Shown here: in pieces, positions 41,232 through 50,943 of the stretch
Numbering within the stretch: the first letter of the stretch is position 1
How the letters are laid out: each line of letters opens with the position of its first letter
DNA from: Bacteroidota bacterium
GTDB taxonomy: Bacteria > Bacteroidota > Bacteroidia > Bacteroidales > Bacteroidaceae
Reading direction: 5' to 3'
DNA length: 64,000 bases
NCBI GenBank assembly: GCA_023426145.1
Contig: JAFABG010000031.1
Coordinates: forward strand, 1-64,000
Position numbers and translations under genes: made by a program
Notes under the pieces: model-generated
What the model saw: the letters and a program-made list of their open reading frames with translations, nothing else
Told to the model about the DNA's origin: nothing
The model's database searches: none

Positions 41232-43574
41232 ATGAGAAAATATATATTGATTTTGACAGGTGTATGGGTTTTTAGCTTCTTTGCTTCTGCTCAATCTCGT
41301 AATATAGCTTTTGAACCTAGCCGTTCATGGTCTAAGGTCTTGAAAAAGGCAAAGGCCGAGAATAAGATTATCTTTGTGGATTGTTATACTAGCTGGTGTG
41401 GTCCATGCAAAAAATTAGCATCTGAGATATTCACGCAGGATAAAGTGGCTGATTTTTTTAATGCACATTTTGTAAATGTGCAGTTTGATATGGAGAAAGA
41501 TGCTGATGGAAAATCTCACATGCAATCTTGGGGAGTGGCATCGTTCCCTACGTTAATGTTTATTGATCCGGCGACAGAACAGCCAGTAGGTAAATTGGTT
41601 GGAGCAGGCACTGCTGATTGGTTGATTGAAGGAGCAAAGGGAGTACTTGATCCTTCTAAACGCATTGATGCGATGGCTGCTCGTTATAATGCTGGTGAGC
41701 GTAATGAAGTATTCTTGAGGGATTTTATCAAAGTATTGGGGCAAGCGGGAATGAATGCGCAGGTTGAGCAAGTGGCTAAGGAATGGCTTCAAAGTTTACC
41801 TATAGAAAAATTGGCTACTCCACAAATATGGCCCTTAATTATGCAATTTGAAAATGACCCCCTTTCTAAAGTTTTGCTAACTGTACGAGATAGCGTTAAT
41901 CGTTTTTATGCTATTCCTCTTCAAAACCAGCGAGTTATGGTAGATGCTAAATTGGGAAGTGCCATGGTGCAGACCGCTATGGAATTTGCTACATCGCCTA
42001 ATCTTGCCGCATATAGCCAAGAACGTTATAATGCTTTTGTAGATTATCTAGCTCAGATGCCTGATAGCCCAGGAAAATCTGCTGCATCTGTATGGCTTAA
42101 TACTTCTCTGCTTTCTAGACAAGGAAATTGGAAACGTATGCTGGAAGTGATGCGTGCTGTTAATGAGCAACACATTTTACCTGAGCAAATCTACGGGCAG
42201 TATTTTGTGTTTTTCATGAAATCGCTTACTCAGATGAAAGATAAAGAACCAGCTGTTAAAGCAGGTGTGCAATGGTTGGATGAACTAATTGCTGCTACTA
42301 ATGGAGAAACACCTGATGCTTATCGTATGAAAGCCTCATACTATGCTGCAGAAGCTACTTTATGGCAAGAGCTAGGAAAAAGTAGTGAAGTAAGAAAAGC
42401 ACAGAAAGAGGTTGAAAAATATGCAGGATTATTTAAAAGTGCTAGTGAAGTAGCTCCTTTAAATCCAGCAACATCTGCTGCACCAGTAGGAGGAAAAGCA
42501 GTATTAAGTTATGAAGAGCGTGTAGGTGTTCCTATTGTAAAAGTTGTTATTAATGGACACATTTATTCTTTCTTGTTCGACACATGTGCGGGTTATACTT
42601 GTGTAACCGATAGAGTAGTAAATGCAGAAAAGCTTCAGTATCAACAAACGGGTAATACAGTGATTGGTATGGAAGGAAACTTAAATATGGCTGCAATCCC
42701 CGAACTTACATTAGGCGGGCTTACATTGAAGAATAAGATTGCTGCTGTGATGAGTTCACAAAATCTGACTTTCTTGACATTGGGTATTGATGGAATCATC
42801 GGTGCTCCTATCATTAATGATTTTGTGTTAACAATCGACTCTAGAAATAAGATCATTACATTAGGAGGTGATATAGATCCTTCTATTTCTCAATGGAGTA
42901 CATTAAAATTAAGTGGCTCTGATCCATTGCTTTCTATCAAAGTGAGAGGAAAAGAAGAACTTTATGATGTTCCTGCATTGTTCGATTCTGGTAATGGTAC
43001 AGGTACCGTGGCTTTGCCTTCTGCACAGGGTTTTGAAGAATGGGCTAAGGCTGGTGTTATTGTTGACTTAGAGAAAGGTGAAGGTTTCAATGCTATGATG
43101 ATTGGGGGAATCTCGAAAACAACAGATAAGCTTTATCGCGGTGCATTATCGGAATTTCACATCGGTGATGGTACTTTTAGTAAAGTACCAGTGATGACTA
43201 GTGGTATGGGATATTTATTAATGCCATTTAAAATCACAGATCTAGGAAAAATGATTCTCGATTATCCTCGGAAGCGCTTTCACTTTGAACCTTATAACGA
43301 TGCTAAAGTTTGGGAAGGTGACCATCGTCAGGTGCTCACTGGTGTAGCTGATGGAGTTCTAAGAGTAGCAGCTGTATGGGGTAGTGAAGCCGCTAAGGTT
43401 CTTGAAGTGGGCGATATTATTACTGCTGTGGGCGATAAGGTTTTAGGTTCTCTTCCTGCCAATGCGCCAAATATTGATTTGTTGGTGAAACAAAGTGGCG
43501 CCCAAACTGTGACAATTAAAAAAGCCTCTGGAAAAACAAAAGAAATTGCTGCTACTGTTTTTCTGTCTAAGTAG
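41232..43574 (+). CDS. Exported thioredoxin / retropepsin-like aspartic protease / PDZ fusion protein
   Basis: This 780-residue protein has a signal peptide (about 1-20). The thioredoxin-fold domain (about 25-140) carries the redox motif CGPC at 56-59, and a helical middle follows (about 150-420). An aspartic-protease region has two Asp motifs: DTCA (Asp450, FLFDTCAGYTCVTD) and DSGNGTG (Asp585). A PDZ-like C-terminus is at about 690-770 (LEVGDIITAVGDKVL). Clan AA proteases normally have D-T/S-G in the first motif; here Gly is replaced by Cys, so activity or redox control is open. It is followed after 52 bases by an M16 peptidase gene. Confidence 0.85.
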   Translation: MRKYILILTGVWVFSFFASAQSRNIAFEPSRSWSKVLKKAKAENKIIFVDCYTSWCGPCKKLASEIFTQDKVADFFNAHFVNVQFDMEKDADGKSHMQSWGVASFPTLMFIDPATEQPVGKLVGAGTADWLIEGAKGVLDPSKRIDAMAARYNAGERNEVFLRDFIKVLGQAGMNAQVEQVAKEWLQSLPIEKLATPQIWPLIMQFENDPLSKVLLTVRDSVNRFYAIPLQNQRVMVDAKLGSAMVQTAMEFATSPNLAAYSQERYNAFVDYLAQMPDSPGKSAASVWLNTSLLSRQGNWKRMLEVMRAVNEQHILPEQIYGQYFVFFMKSLTQMKDKEPAVKAGVQWLDELIAATNGETPDAYRMKASYYAAEATLWQELGKSSEVRKAQKEVEKYAGLFKSASEVAPLNPATSAAPVGGKAVLSYEERVGVPIVKVVINGHIYSFLFDTCAGYTCVTDRVVNAEKLQYQQTGNTVIGMEGNLNMAAIPELTLGGLTLKNKIAAVMSSQNLTFLTLGIDGIIGAPIINDFVLTIDSRNKIITLGGDIDPSISQWSTLKLSGSDPLLSIKVRGKEELYDVPALFDSGNGTGTVALPSAQGFEEWAKAGVIVDLEKGEGFNAMMIGGISKTTDKLYRGALSEFHIGDGTFSKVPVMTSGMGYLLMPFKITDLGKMILDYPRKRFHFEPYNDAKVWEGDHRQVLTGVADGVLRVAAVWGSEAAKVLEVGDIITAVGDKVLGSLPANAPNIDLLVKQSGAQTVTIKKASGKTKEIAATVFLSK

Positions 43575-43626
43575 TTTCTTTTTGTTTGTCTTCAAAGGCT
43601 CTATTATTAATATAAAACATGTTTCT

Positions 43627-46440
43627 ATGACTTTCCAAAATATAATGATCTCTGCTTTAGTGTTGTTGACTTCTACATTTACTGTAGAAGCCCAAACACT
43701 GAAGATGGGAGATGAACTCCCCATTGATACAGCTGTTCGCACGGGACGGCTGGATAACGGGATGACTTATTTCATTCGTCATAATGATAAACCAGCTGGA
43801 TTAGCCGATTTCTATATCGTTTATGATGTTGGTTCCATTCAGGAAGAAGATTCTCAATCGGGGCTTGCTCATTTTCTTGAGCACATGGCCTTTAATGGTT
43901 CTAAGCATTTCCCTAATAACACAATGACCAATTGGTTGGAGAGTCTTGGAATGCAATTTGGCACGAATATCAATGCTGCCACCGGAATGGAAATGACTTA
44001 TTATCAGTTGATGCAAGTGCCAGTTAAAAGAGACGCAACCATTGATTCTTTACTACTGATTCTCCATGATTGGTCTGGTTCACTCACGCTTGGTAAGAAG
44101 GAGATTGATAAAGAACGAGGTGTAATCATTGAGGAACGTAGACAGCGTAACACTCCCCAGTTCCGTATCGGAAACAAGGCCGCTTCAATGGTCTATGGAG
44201 ATACTCGCTACGCCCATCGTGACATGCTGGGATCTGAGGAATTTCTTAAATCATTTAATCCGAAACTTCTTCGTGATTATTATAAGCGTTGGTATCGTCC
44301 AGATTTGCAAGCTATTGTGATTGTTGGTGATTTTGATACCGCTCAGATGGAAGCTAAGCTAAAGAAAACGATGGCTGATATTCAAAAGCCAGAGCATCCT
44401 GAACCTAAGGCAGTGATTAAGATACCCGACAATGTTGAGCCTATAGTGTCTATACTTACAGATCCTGAGCAACGTGTTTCTAAAGCAAACTTCTACATTA
44501 AACGTTCGGCAGTTCCCAAGGAATTGAATAATCGTGTAGGAGCAAACTATATGAATATGATGATCCAAGTTGCTGCTTCAATGGCTAATATCCGTTTAGG
44601 AGAACTTGCACAGCAGCAAGGGTGTCCGTTCAGTAGCGCAAGTGTAGTGAGCACTTCGTTAACTTCCACTTGTGATGCTTTAGAGTTGCAAGTTGTTGCA
44701 CGAGGAGAGGCTATTGCTGAAGCTTTTACTTCTGCTTATGGTGAATTGGAGCGTATCCGTCGTTATGGATTCACTCAAGAAGAATTTGACTTTATGCGTA
44801 TCGGTATATTACGTGGCGGAAAACAGGTTTACGAAGTTAGCGGTAATCGTCAGAATAATGCATTGGGGCAGGAATGTATTGCCCATTATGTAAACAACAA
44901 GCCATTGCTATCACCCGAAATTCGTTGGGCATTCACTCAGTTAATGATGAAAGGAATGACTCTTCAAAAAATCAACGAGCTGATGCAGCAATTAATTACG
45001 CCTACTAATAATGTATTGGTTATTTCAGCGCCAGAGAAAGCGAAAGCTACTCTGCCAAAAGAAGATCAACTGGTTAGCTTTTTCTCTTGGATACGTACAG
45101 CACCTATTGATCCTTATCAAACTGAGAAAATTGATAAACCGCTATTTTCAGAACAGCTCACTCCGGGAAAAACGAAGAAGACTGAAAAGGGAATGTATGG
45201 TTCAACGTTGTGGACACTGAATAACGGTATTCGTGTGGTTGTACTTCCAACTCCATATAGTCATAGTCAGATTCTGATGAGTGCACAGGCAGATGGTGGA
45301 CTTTCAAGTGTTGATGATAAAGACTATTTTACGGCATCAATGACAACTCAAATAGTCAATATGTCTGGTGTCGGTGAGTTTAATTCAGAGCAGTTACGTA
45401 AAGTTCTGGGCACAAAGGTAGCCTCTGTTCAGCCTTCTATCGGTCGCTTTGCTTCTGCCATGACTGGAAGTTCTGCTAAAGCCGATGTGGAAACTATGCT
45501 TCAGCTAACTAATCTATATTTCACTCATCCAAATTTTGATCGTGATCGTTTTGACATGGTCTTAGAGGCTAATCGTACGAATCTACAAAGTTCGACCGAA
45601 TCTCCAGAATTTATGATGAGTGTGGCCATCAATCAAGCTACCTATGGTGATAATCCTCGCACTAAAATACCTACAGAAGAAGTCTTGAAAACGATCTCTT
45701 TTGAAAGAATGCCGGATATCTACCGTAACTTTTTCACCAATGCAGCAAGCAATTATACGTTCTATTTCATAGGTGATATTGATATGGATGCATTGAAGCC
45801 TTTAGTGGAGAAGTATTTAGGTGCACTTCCAGCAGGAACACAAAAGCTGGCATCGAAAGATGATGGTATACGTGCATTAACAGGAGTGAAAGAAGAAGAA
45901 TTGAAGGCTCATATGCAAGCGCCAAAAAGTATGATTAATTTCAGCTATACAGGTGACATTGATTATACACAGCAGAATACATTTATAATGGGAATGCTGT
46001 CGGCATGTCTTCAGTCGCGTTACACACAAACTATACGTGAAGATAAAGGTGGAACGTATGGAGTGAATGTTAAAGGCTCTCTTTCTCGTCAACCTGTTCC
46101 AACTTATAATTTGAACGTTTCTTTCCAAACGGCTCCAGATAAAGTGGATGATTTGGTGAAGACTGTGAAAGTTGAGTTACAACGTCTTGCTGATAAAGGT
46201 CCTGATTCTAGTGATTTCGCGAAAAATATGGAATACTGGAATAAGACTCAGCCCGAAGGGTTGAAGACAAATCAGGCTTGGTTATCTTATCTTCAGACCT
46301 ACTATACTTGGGGAGAAGATTGGAGCACGGATCATGAGAAAATAATGAAAAAAGTGACTCCTGAAAGTGTGAAAGAGCTTGCTAATAAGATTTTGAAAGA
46401 CGGAAACCTGAAACTAGTAATCATGAATCCGGAGAACTAG
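43627..46440 (+). CDS. Exported M16-family metallopeptidase (insulinase/pitrilysin type)
   Basis: Counted from ATG 43627 the protein has 937 residues; a longer frame from 43546 overlaps the previous gene and gives no better leader. A signal peptide ends at VEAQ (about residue 23). The zinc site is the inverted HXXEH motif HFLEH (82-86), with the distal ligand in KERGVIIEERRQ. A second, inactive M16 half follows from about residue 530 (STLWTLNNGIRVVVLPTPYS). Two-domain periplasmic M16 enzymes form a chamber that degrades peptides. It probably acts on peptides entering through the SusCD system upstream; that is inference. Confidence 0.92.
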   Translation: MTFQNIMISALVLLTSTFTVEAQTLKMGDELPIDTAVRTGRLDNGMTYFIRHNDKPAGLADFYIVYDVGSIQEEDSQSGLAHFLEHMAFNGSKHFPNNTMTNWLESLGMQFGTNINAATGMEMTYYQLMQVPVKRDATIDSLLLILHDWSGSLTLGKKEIDKERGVIIEERRQRNTPQFRIGNKAASMVYGDTRYAHRDMLGSEEFLKSFNPKLLRDYYKRWYRPDLQAIVIVGDFDTAQMEAKLKKTMADIQKPEHPEPKAVIKIPDNVEPIVSILTDPEQRVSKANFYIKRSAVPKELNNRVGANYMNMMIQVAASMANIRLGELAQQQGCPFSSASVVSTSLTSTCDALELQVVARGEAIAEAFTSAYGELERIRRYGFTQEEFDFMRIGILRGGKQVYEVSGNRQNNALGQECIAHYVNNKPLLSPEIRWAFTQLMMKGMTLQKINELMQQLITPTNNVLVISAPEKAKATLPKEDQLVSFFSWIRTAPIDPYQTEKIDKPLFSEQLTPGKTKKTEKGMYGSTLWTLNNGIRVVVLPTPYSHSQILMSAQADGGLSSVDDKDYFTASMTTQIVNMSGVGEFNSEQLRKVLGTKVASVQPSIGRFASAMTGSSAKADVETMLQLTNLYFTHPNFDRDRFDMVLEANRTNLQSSTESPEFMMSVAINQATYGDNPRTKIPTEEVLKTISFERMPDIYRNFFTNAASNYTFYFIGDIDMDALKPLVEKYLGALPAGTQKLASKDDGIRALTGVKEEELKAHMQAPKSMINFSYTGDIDYTQQNTFIMGMLSACLQSRYTQTIREDKGGTYGVNVKGSLSRQPVPTYNLNVSFQTAPDKVDDLVKTVKVELQRLADKGPDSSDFAKNMEYWNKTQPEGLKTNQAWLSYLQTYYTWGEDWSTDHEKIMKKVTPESVKELANKILKDGNLKLVIMNPEN

Positions 46441-46491
46441 TTTGTTTAATGACTCTCTGATTTAATTAAGTATAAATTCTCTCTAACAATT

Positions 46492-46545
46492 GAACTGCAT
46501 TCCAGAAGTTAGTCTCTAACTTTGAGGAGTGCAGTTCTTCATTTT
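46492..46545. terminator. Hairpin terminator between M16 and the convergent lipoprotein gene
   Basis: GAACTGCATTCC (46492-46503) pairs with GGAGTGCAGTTC (46526-46537, one G-T pair), and AAGTTAG/CTAACTT forms an inner stem. T-rich flanks on both sides support use by both convergent genes. Confidence 0.65.
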
Positions 46546-46565
46546 ACACCTTACCTTTCGTTATT

Positions 46566-46964
46566 TTAGTCTTTTGTTAGTTCTACTGTAATCTCGTTAG
46601 GCTTTATTTCTGCTATTTTTAGTGGCGTATCTTTGATTGCCATGCGCAATGCGTCTAGAATGCTTATTTTCCCTGTTACTGCATTGACTTTTACACTGCC
46701 CGTTACGTTTAGGTCAGTTTTGATAAAACATCCACTGGCGTGCGCTAAGGCTTGTGCTGTTTCATCGAAGCGTTGAGCGGGAATATTGTACGGGATCTCA
46801 GTCAATGTGTCTCTGCAAGTTCTTGATGACTTTACCATCACAGTGTCTTCACCTACTACTTGGCTATTCTCTACTTTATTTTTCTGGTTGCCTGCACAAC
46901 TGAGGCTAAGTATTCCACCTAAAAATAAAAGCATAATGCTTGTTGGTTTGATTATCTTCATCAT
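46566..46964 (-). CDS. Lipoprotein with a stand-alone STN domain
   Basis: This 132-residue product has a signal peptide with a lipobox-like Cys (LSLSC, about residue 23). After a short linker comes an STN-type domain (about 60-132): FDETAQALAHASGCFIKTDL, then VNAVTGKISILDALRMAIKD. STN domains normally sit at the N-terminus of secretins and of TonB-dependent receptors that signal to FecR. Here nothing else is attached, so it may be a free signalling or decoy module in the periplasm. It lies alone with its own promoter at 46995, between the peptidase locus and the frd operon. Confidence 0.75.
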   Translation of the reverse strand: MMKIIKPTSIMLLFLGGILSLSCAGNQKNKVENSQVVGEDTVMVKSSRTCRDTLTEIPYNIPAQRFDETAQALAHASGCFIKTDLNVTGSVKVNAVTGKISILDALRMAIKDTPLKIAEIKPNEITVELTKD

Positions 46965-46994
46965 TTAAGTTTTGGGAGGTTATAAAAATATACT

Positions 46995-47002
46995 CAAATA
47001 TA
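46995..47002 (-). promoter_or_regulatory. -7 promoter element of the STN lipoprotein gene
   Basis: The minus strand reads TATATTTG (TAnnTTTG) 30 bases upstream of the start codon. The remaining part of 46965-47309 has no supported gene apart from the hairpin at 47231. Confidence 0.45.
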
Positions 47003-47230
47003 GCGAACTAGTGATCGTTTTGTTATTTCTGTTTGCTTTATTTAATTCTTTTAGATATCTATAAGATTATAGCGAATAACAGATAATAAAAAACGAACGT
47101 AGGAGATGTTTGTTGGTTTTGTGGATAAAAATATATTTGTAAATAAGGATAGAAAAGATAAAAGATAAGGTGATATTATCTATTGAGCGCAATCGCCACA
47201 AATAGAAGTCTTAAAATACTGTAGAACAGA

Positions 47231-47263
47231 AATCCCCTGGCGATATATTATCACCAGGGGATT
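47231..47263 (-). terminator. Hairpin downstream of the fumarate reductase operon
   Basis: AATCCCCTGGCGATA pairs with the segment 47249-47263 (one mismatch or G-T pair), giving a GC-rich stem after the end of frdB on the minus strand. The T-tract is weak (TTTCTGTT). Confidence 0.6.
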
Positions 47264-47309
47264 CTGCTATTAATCAAATTAAGCTTTCACTAATGAAAAC
47301 TAGCAATTT

Positions 47310-48065
47310 CTAGTCTTTCAGCTTGCCGATGATGAAGTCACGGTTCAAGCGAGCGATATTGCTGATAGAAATGTTCTTTGGGCATTCAGCTTCGCAAGCG
47401 CGAGTGTTGGTACAGTTACCGAATCCCAATTCGTCCATCTTAGATAACATTGCTTTTGCACGGCGCAAAGCCTCTGGTTTACCTTGAGGAAGTAAGTTCA
47501 ATTGACTTACTTTAGCAGAGACAAACAGCATAGCAGAACCATTCTTACAAGCAGCTACACAAGCACCACAACCTATACAAGATGCTGCATCCATTGCTTC
47601 GTCAGCAATTGGTTTTGGGATCAGAATAGCGTTAGCATCCTGTGGAGCACCTGTACGAACACTTACGTATCCACCAGCTTGCATAACCTTGTCAAAGGCT
47701 GTACGGTCTACCATTAAGTCTTTGATAACAGGGAAGCCAGCCGAACGCCAAGGTTCGATGGTGATGGTATCTCCATCTTGGAAACGACGCATGTAGATCT
47801 GGCAGGTAGTAGCACCTGTTGCAGGACCGTGCGGATGTCCATTGATATAAAGAGAACACATACCGCAGATACCTTCGCGGCAGTCGTGATCGAATACAAC
47901 CGGTTCTTTTCTTTCGCTAATCAGCTGTTCGTTCAGGATATCCAGCATTTCGAGGAAAGAAGTGTCACCTGGAATATCTTTCATTTGGTAGGTTTCAAAA
48001 GCGCCTTTAGCCTTTGGCCCTGCTTGACGCCATACCTTCAGTGTAAATGATATATTTTTATCCAT
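47310..48065 (-). CDS. frdB: Fumarate reductase/succinate dehydrogenase iron-sulfur subunit
   Basis: This 251-residue cytosolic-face subunit transfers electrons between the membrane quinone site and the flavoprotein. A plant-type [2Fe-2S] site uses Cys62, Cys67, Cys70 and Cys88 ([12 protein letters not shown] ... TTCQ). Two further cysteine groups, [13 protein letters not shown] and [14 protein letters not shown], serve the other two clusters. It is the last gene of a C-A-B ordered operon, as in other Bacteroides, where fumarate reduction feeds succinate/propionate fermentation. Confidence 0.95.
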   Translation of the reverse strand: MDKNISFTLKVWRQAGPKAKGAFETYQMKDIPGDTSFLEMLDILNEQLISERKEPVVFDHDCREGICGMCSLYINGHPHGPATGATTCQIYMRRFQDGDTITIEPWRSAGFPVIKDLMVDRTAFDKVMQAGGYVSVRTGAPQDANAILIPKPIADEAMDAASCIGCGACVAACKNGSAMLFVSAKVSQLNLLPQGKPEALRRAKAMLSKMDELGFGNCTNTRACEAECPKNISISNIARLNRDFIIGKLKD

Positions 48066-48101
48066 TTTCGTCTAATTCTTTTAAATGTTTAACTTCACCG
48101 A

Positions 48102-50081
48102 TTAGCTCTTGTAGTTACGAGTTTGTACGTTGATTGCTTCGTACACTAGCGGTTCTTTGTGTAATACAGGAGCCTTTTCATCGTCACCTTGATATTCCCA
48201 GCAAGATACGTAGAAGAAGTTTTCGTCATCACGTTTGGCTTCACCTTCTTCAGTCTGGTATTCTTCACGGAAGTGACCACCACAACTTTCGTTACGATTC
48301 AATGCATCGTAAGCCACAAGCTCACCCATAATGATGAAATCGTACAGACGGATTGCTTTGTCAAGTTCAACGTTCATACCTTCCTTAGATCCAGGGATAA
48401 ACAGGTTGGTTTCGAATTCCTTGCGGATTTCTTTCAAGTCAGCGAGACCTTTCTTTAAGCCTTCAGCTGTACGTCCCATACCTACACATTCCCACATAAC
48501 GTGACCCAATTTTTTGTGGATAGAATCAACTGATTCATTTCCTTGGATACCCATGAACTTATCAATCTTAGCTTGAACAGCTTTTTCAGCTTCAGCAAAC
48601 TCAGGAAGATCAGTAGAGAAACGAGGAACTGTGATTTGGTCTGCCAAATAGTTCTGGATAGTGTAAGGCAATACGAAGTAACCGTCGGCCAGACCTTGCA
48701 TCAATGCAGAAGCACCTAAGCGGTTTGCACCGTGGTCAGAGAAGTTACATTCGCCAATTGCGAATAGACCTTTAATGGTCGTTTGAAGTTCATAGTCAAC
48801 CCAGATACCACCCATTGTATAGTGGATAGCCGGATAAATCATCATTGGATTGTAATATTTCACACCACTGATTTCTTTGGCTAGTTCGCCCGGATTAACA
48901 TCAGTGATTTCTTCATACATATCGAAAAGATTACCATAACGTTGGAGAACCACGTCGATACCTAAGCGGTTGATGGCTTCAGAGAAGTCAAGGAATACAG
49001 CCAAGCCTGTGTTGTTTACACCGAAACCGGCATCACAACGCTCTTTGGCAGCACGGCTGGCAACGTCACGTGGAACAAGGTTACCAAATGCTGGGTAGCG
49101 GCGTTCCAAGTAGTAGTCGCGATCTTCTTCAGGAATATCACTTCCTTTGATTTCACCTTTCTGAAGTTTAGCAGCATCTTCTTTCTTTTTCGGAACCCAG
49201 ATACGACCATCGTTACGAAGAGACTCAGACATTAGAGTCAATTTTGATTGTTTGTCTCCGTGTACCGGTATACAAGTAGGGTGAATTTGAACGTATGCAG
49301 GATTAGCAAATACAGCTCCTTTGCGGTAGCAAGAGATAGCAGCTGTACAGTTACAACCCATAGCGTTAGTAGATAGGAAGTAAGCATTACCGTAACCACC
49401 AGTAGCGATAACTACAGCGTGGGCAGCGAAGCGTTCCAATTCGCCTGTGATTAAGTTTTTAGCGATGATACCGCGTGCACGTCCGTCGATCATTACAACG
49501 TCTTGCATTTCATAGCGAGTGAACAGTTTTACCGTACCTACGTTTACTTGACGGCTCAATGCAGAGTAAGCACCTAATAGAAGTTGCTGACCTGTCTGAC
49601 CTTTTGCGTAGAATGTACGTGATACCTGTGCACCACCGAAAGAGCGGTTATCTAGTGTGCCACCGTATTCGCGAGCGAAAGGTACGCCTTGAGCAACACA
49701 TTGGTCGATGATGGCATTAGAGACTTCAGCCAAACGATATACGTTAGCTTCGCGAGCGCGATAGTCACCACCTTTAACTGTATCGTAGAATAGACGGTAA
49801 ACAGAGTCACCATCATTTTGATAATTCTTAGCAGCATTGATACCACCCTGTGCAGCGATAGAGTGTGCGCGGCGTGGAGAATCTTGGATGCAGAAATTTA
49901 ATACTCTGAAACCCATTTCACCGAGTGAAGCAGCAGCAGAAGCACCTGCCAGACCCGTACCCACAACGATGATATCCAAACGGCGTTTATTAGCGGGGTT
50001 CACCAATTTCTGGTGAGCTTTATAGTTGGTCCATTTTTCAGCCACCGGGCCTTCTGGAATTCTTGAATCTATTTTAATCAT
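48102..50081 (-). CDS. frdA: Fumarate reductase/succinate dehydrogenase flavoprotein subunit
   Basis: This 659-residue catalytic subunit has the FAD-binding Rossmann motif [20 protein letters not shown] near residue 40. The covalent-flavin histidine region is [20 protein letters not shown], substrate residues lie in a [13 protein letters not shown] stretch, and [12 protein letters not shown] is conserved. It interconverts fumarate and succinate at the cytosolic face of the inner membrane. Length and motifs fit the B-type (class) quinol:fumarate reductase. It lies 37 bases after the cytochrome gene and 36 before frdB. Confidence 0.96.
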   Translation of the reverse strand: MIKIDSRIPEGPVAEKWTNYKAHQKLVNPANKRRLDIIVVGTGLAGASAAASLGEMGFRVLNFCIQDSPRRAHSIAAQGGINAAKNYQNDGDSVYRLFYDTVKGGDYRAREANVYRLAEVSNAIIDQCVAQGVPFAREYGGTLDNRSFGGAQVSRTFYAKGQTGQQLLLGAYSALSRQVNVGTVKLFTRYEMQDVVMIDGRARGIIAKNLITGELERFAAHAVVIATGGYGNAYFLSTNAMGCNCTAAISCYRKGAVFANPAYVQIHPTCIPVHGDKQSKLTLMSESLRNDGRIWVPKKKEDAAKLQKGEIKGSDIPEEDRDYYLERRYPAFGNLVPRDVASRAAKERCDAGFGVNNTGLAVFLDFSEAINRLGIDVVLQRYGNLFDMYEEITDVNPGELAKEISGVKYYNPMMIYPAIHYTMGGIWVDYELQTTIKGLFAIGECNFSDHGANRLGASALMQGLADGYFVLPYTIQNYLADQITVPRFSTDLPEFAEAEKAVQAKIDKFMGIQGNESVDSIHKKLGHVMWECVGMGRTAEGLKKGLADLKEIRKEFETNLFIPGSKEGMNVELDKAIRLYDFIIMGELVAYDALNRNESCGGHFREEYQTEEGEAKRDDENFFYVSCWEYQGDDEKAPVLHKEPLVYEAINVQTRNYKS

Positions 50082-50118
50082 AATATTATTTACAATTTAA
50101 TCATTTACAAATTACTAT

Positions 50119-50823
50119 TTAGCAAGCACCGCCACAAATGAGTGATTTCACAAAGAATACGATGACTACTAGTGCGAAACCTAGTATTATAACTGTAGAG
50201 TAAATGTTAGAAATGCATTTCCAACGATTGATCCATACTTTGTTGTTCCATCCTAATGACTGCATAGAGCTCCAGAAGCCGTGAGTGAGGTGAAACCATA
50301 AAGCAACCAGCCAAACGATGTAAAGCACAACAAATACCGGATTGGTGAATGTTTGCTGTACATGGTGTGCACCGTCTGTTGCATAAGCTAGAGTCTGCAT
50401 GTCAACAGTCATACCTACGCCTTGCATAATTTCAGGGAGCATCATTTTGGCCCAAAAGTTAAAGAGATGCAGGCAGATACCTACAATGACAATAAGGCCC
50501 AAGACGAGCATGTTCTGTGAAGCCCATTCCACAGTTTTAGGCTTGTCTGTCACTGCGTAACGTTCTGTTCCACGTGCTTTTCTGTTTTGCATAGTCAACC
50601 AGAAAGCATAGATGATGTGAATGATAAATAGAACTCCTAAAGCAGCTGTACCCACTAATGCATACCAGTTTGCACCTAGGAACTCACAAATCATGTTGTA
50701 ACCATCGGCCGAGATGATCGCAACCAGGTTCATCGCCATGTGAAATGTTAGAAACAGGATAAGGGCGACACCGGTAACGCTCATCACCACTTTCCTTCCT
50801 ACAGATGAATTACTTAACCACAT
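50119..50823 (-). CDS. frdC: Fumarate reductase/succinate dehydrogenase cytochrome b subunit
   Basis: This 234-residue membrane subunit has about five helices and conserved histidines within them (TFHMAMN, LGVLFIIHIIYAFW, HVQQTFTNP, LWFHLTHGFWSSM) for two haem b groups, as in single-subunit B-type anchors. It takes electrons from menaquinol. It is the first gene of the operon, with a textbook Bacteroides promoter at 50893-50924. Confidence 0.93.
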   Translation of the reverse strand: MWLSNSSVGRKVVMSVTGVALILFLTFHMAMNLVAIISADGYNMICEFLGANWYALVGTAALGVLFIIHIIYAFWLTMQNRKARGTERYAVTDKPKTVEWASQNMLVLGLIVIVGICLHLFNFWAKMMLPEIMQGVGMTVDMQTLAYATDGAHHVQQTFTNPVFVVLYIVWLVALWFHLTHGFWSSMQSLGWNNKVWINRWKCISNIYSTVIILGFALVVIVFFVKSLICGGAC

Positions 50824-50892
50824 AAATGATTGAATTTAAATTATTTAATTGTTAGAACTAATATTTCGTCGTATTATATCTCTTACAGATTG

Positions 50893-50924
50893 CAAAAATA
50901 GGTGAAATAGATTGATTGACCAAA
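50893..50924 (-). promoter_or_regulatory. Promoter of the frdCAB operon (-33 and -7)
   Basis: The minus strand has TTTG at 50924-50921, a 20-base spacer and TATTTTTG at 50900-50893. That is an excellent match to the Bacteroides consensus TTTG-N19-21-TAnnTTTG. It lies about 70 bases upstream of frdC. Confidence 0.75.
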
Positions 50925-50943
50925 GAATTAAAGAAATAATTCC

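Noticed and set aside
43546..43626. Longer M16 peptidase frame starting at 43546
   Set aside because: It overlaps the end of the preceding gene; ATG 43627 gives a clean signal peptide.
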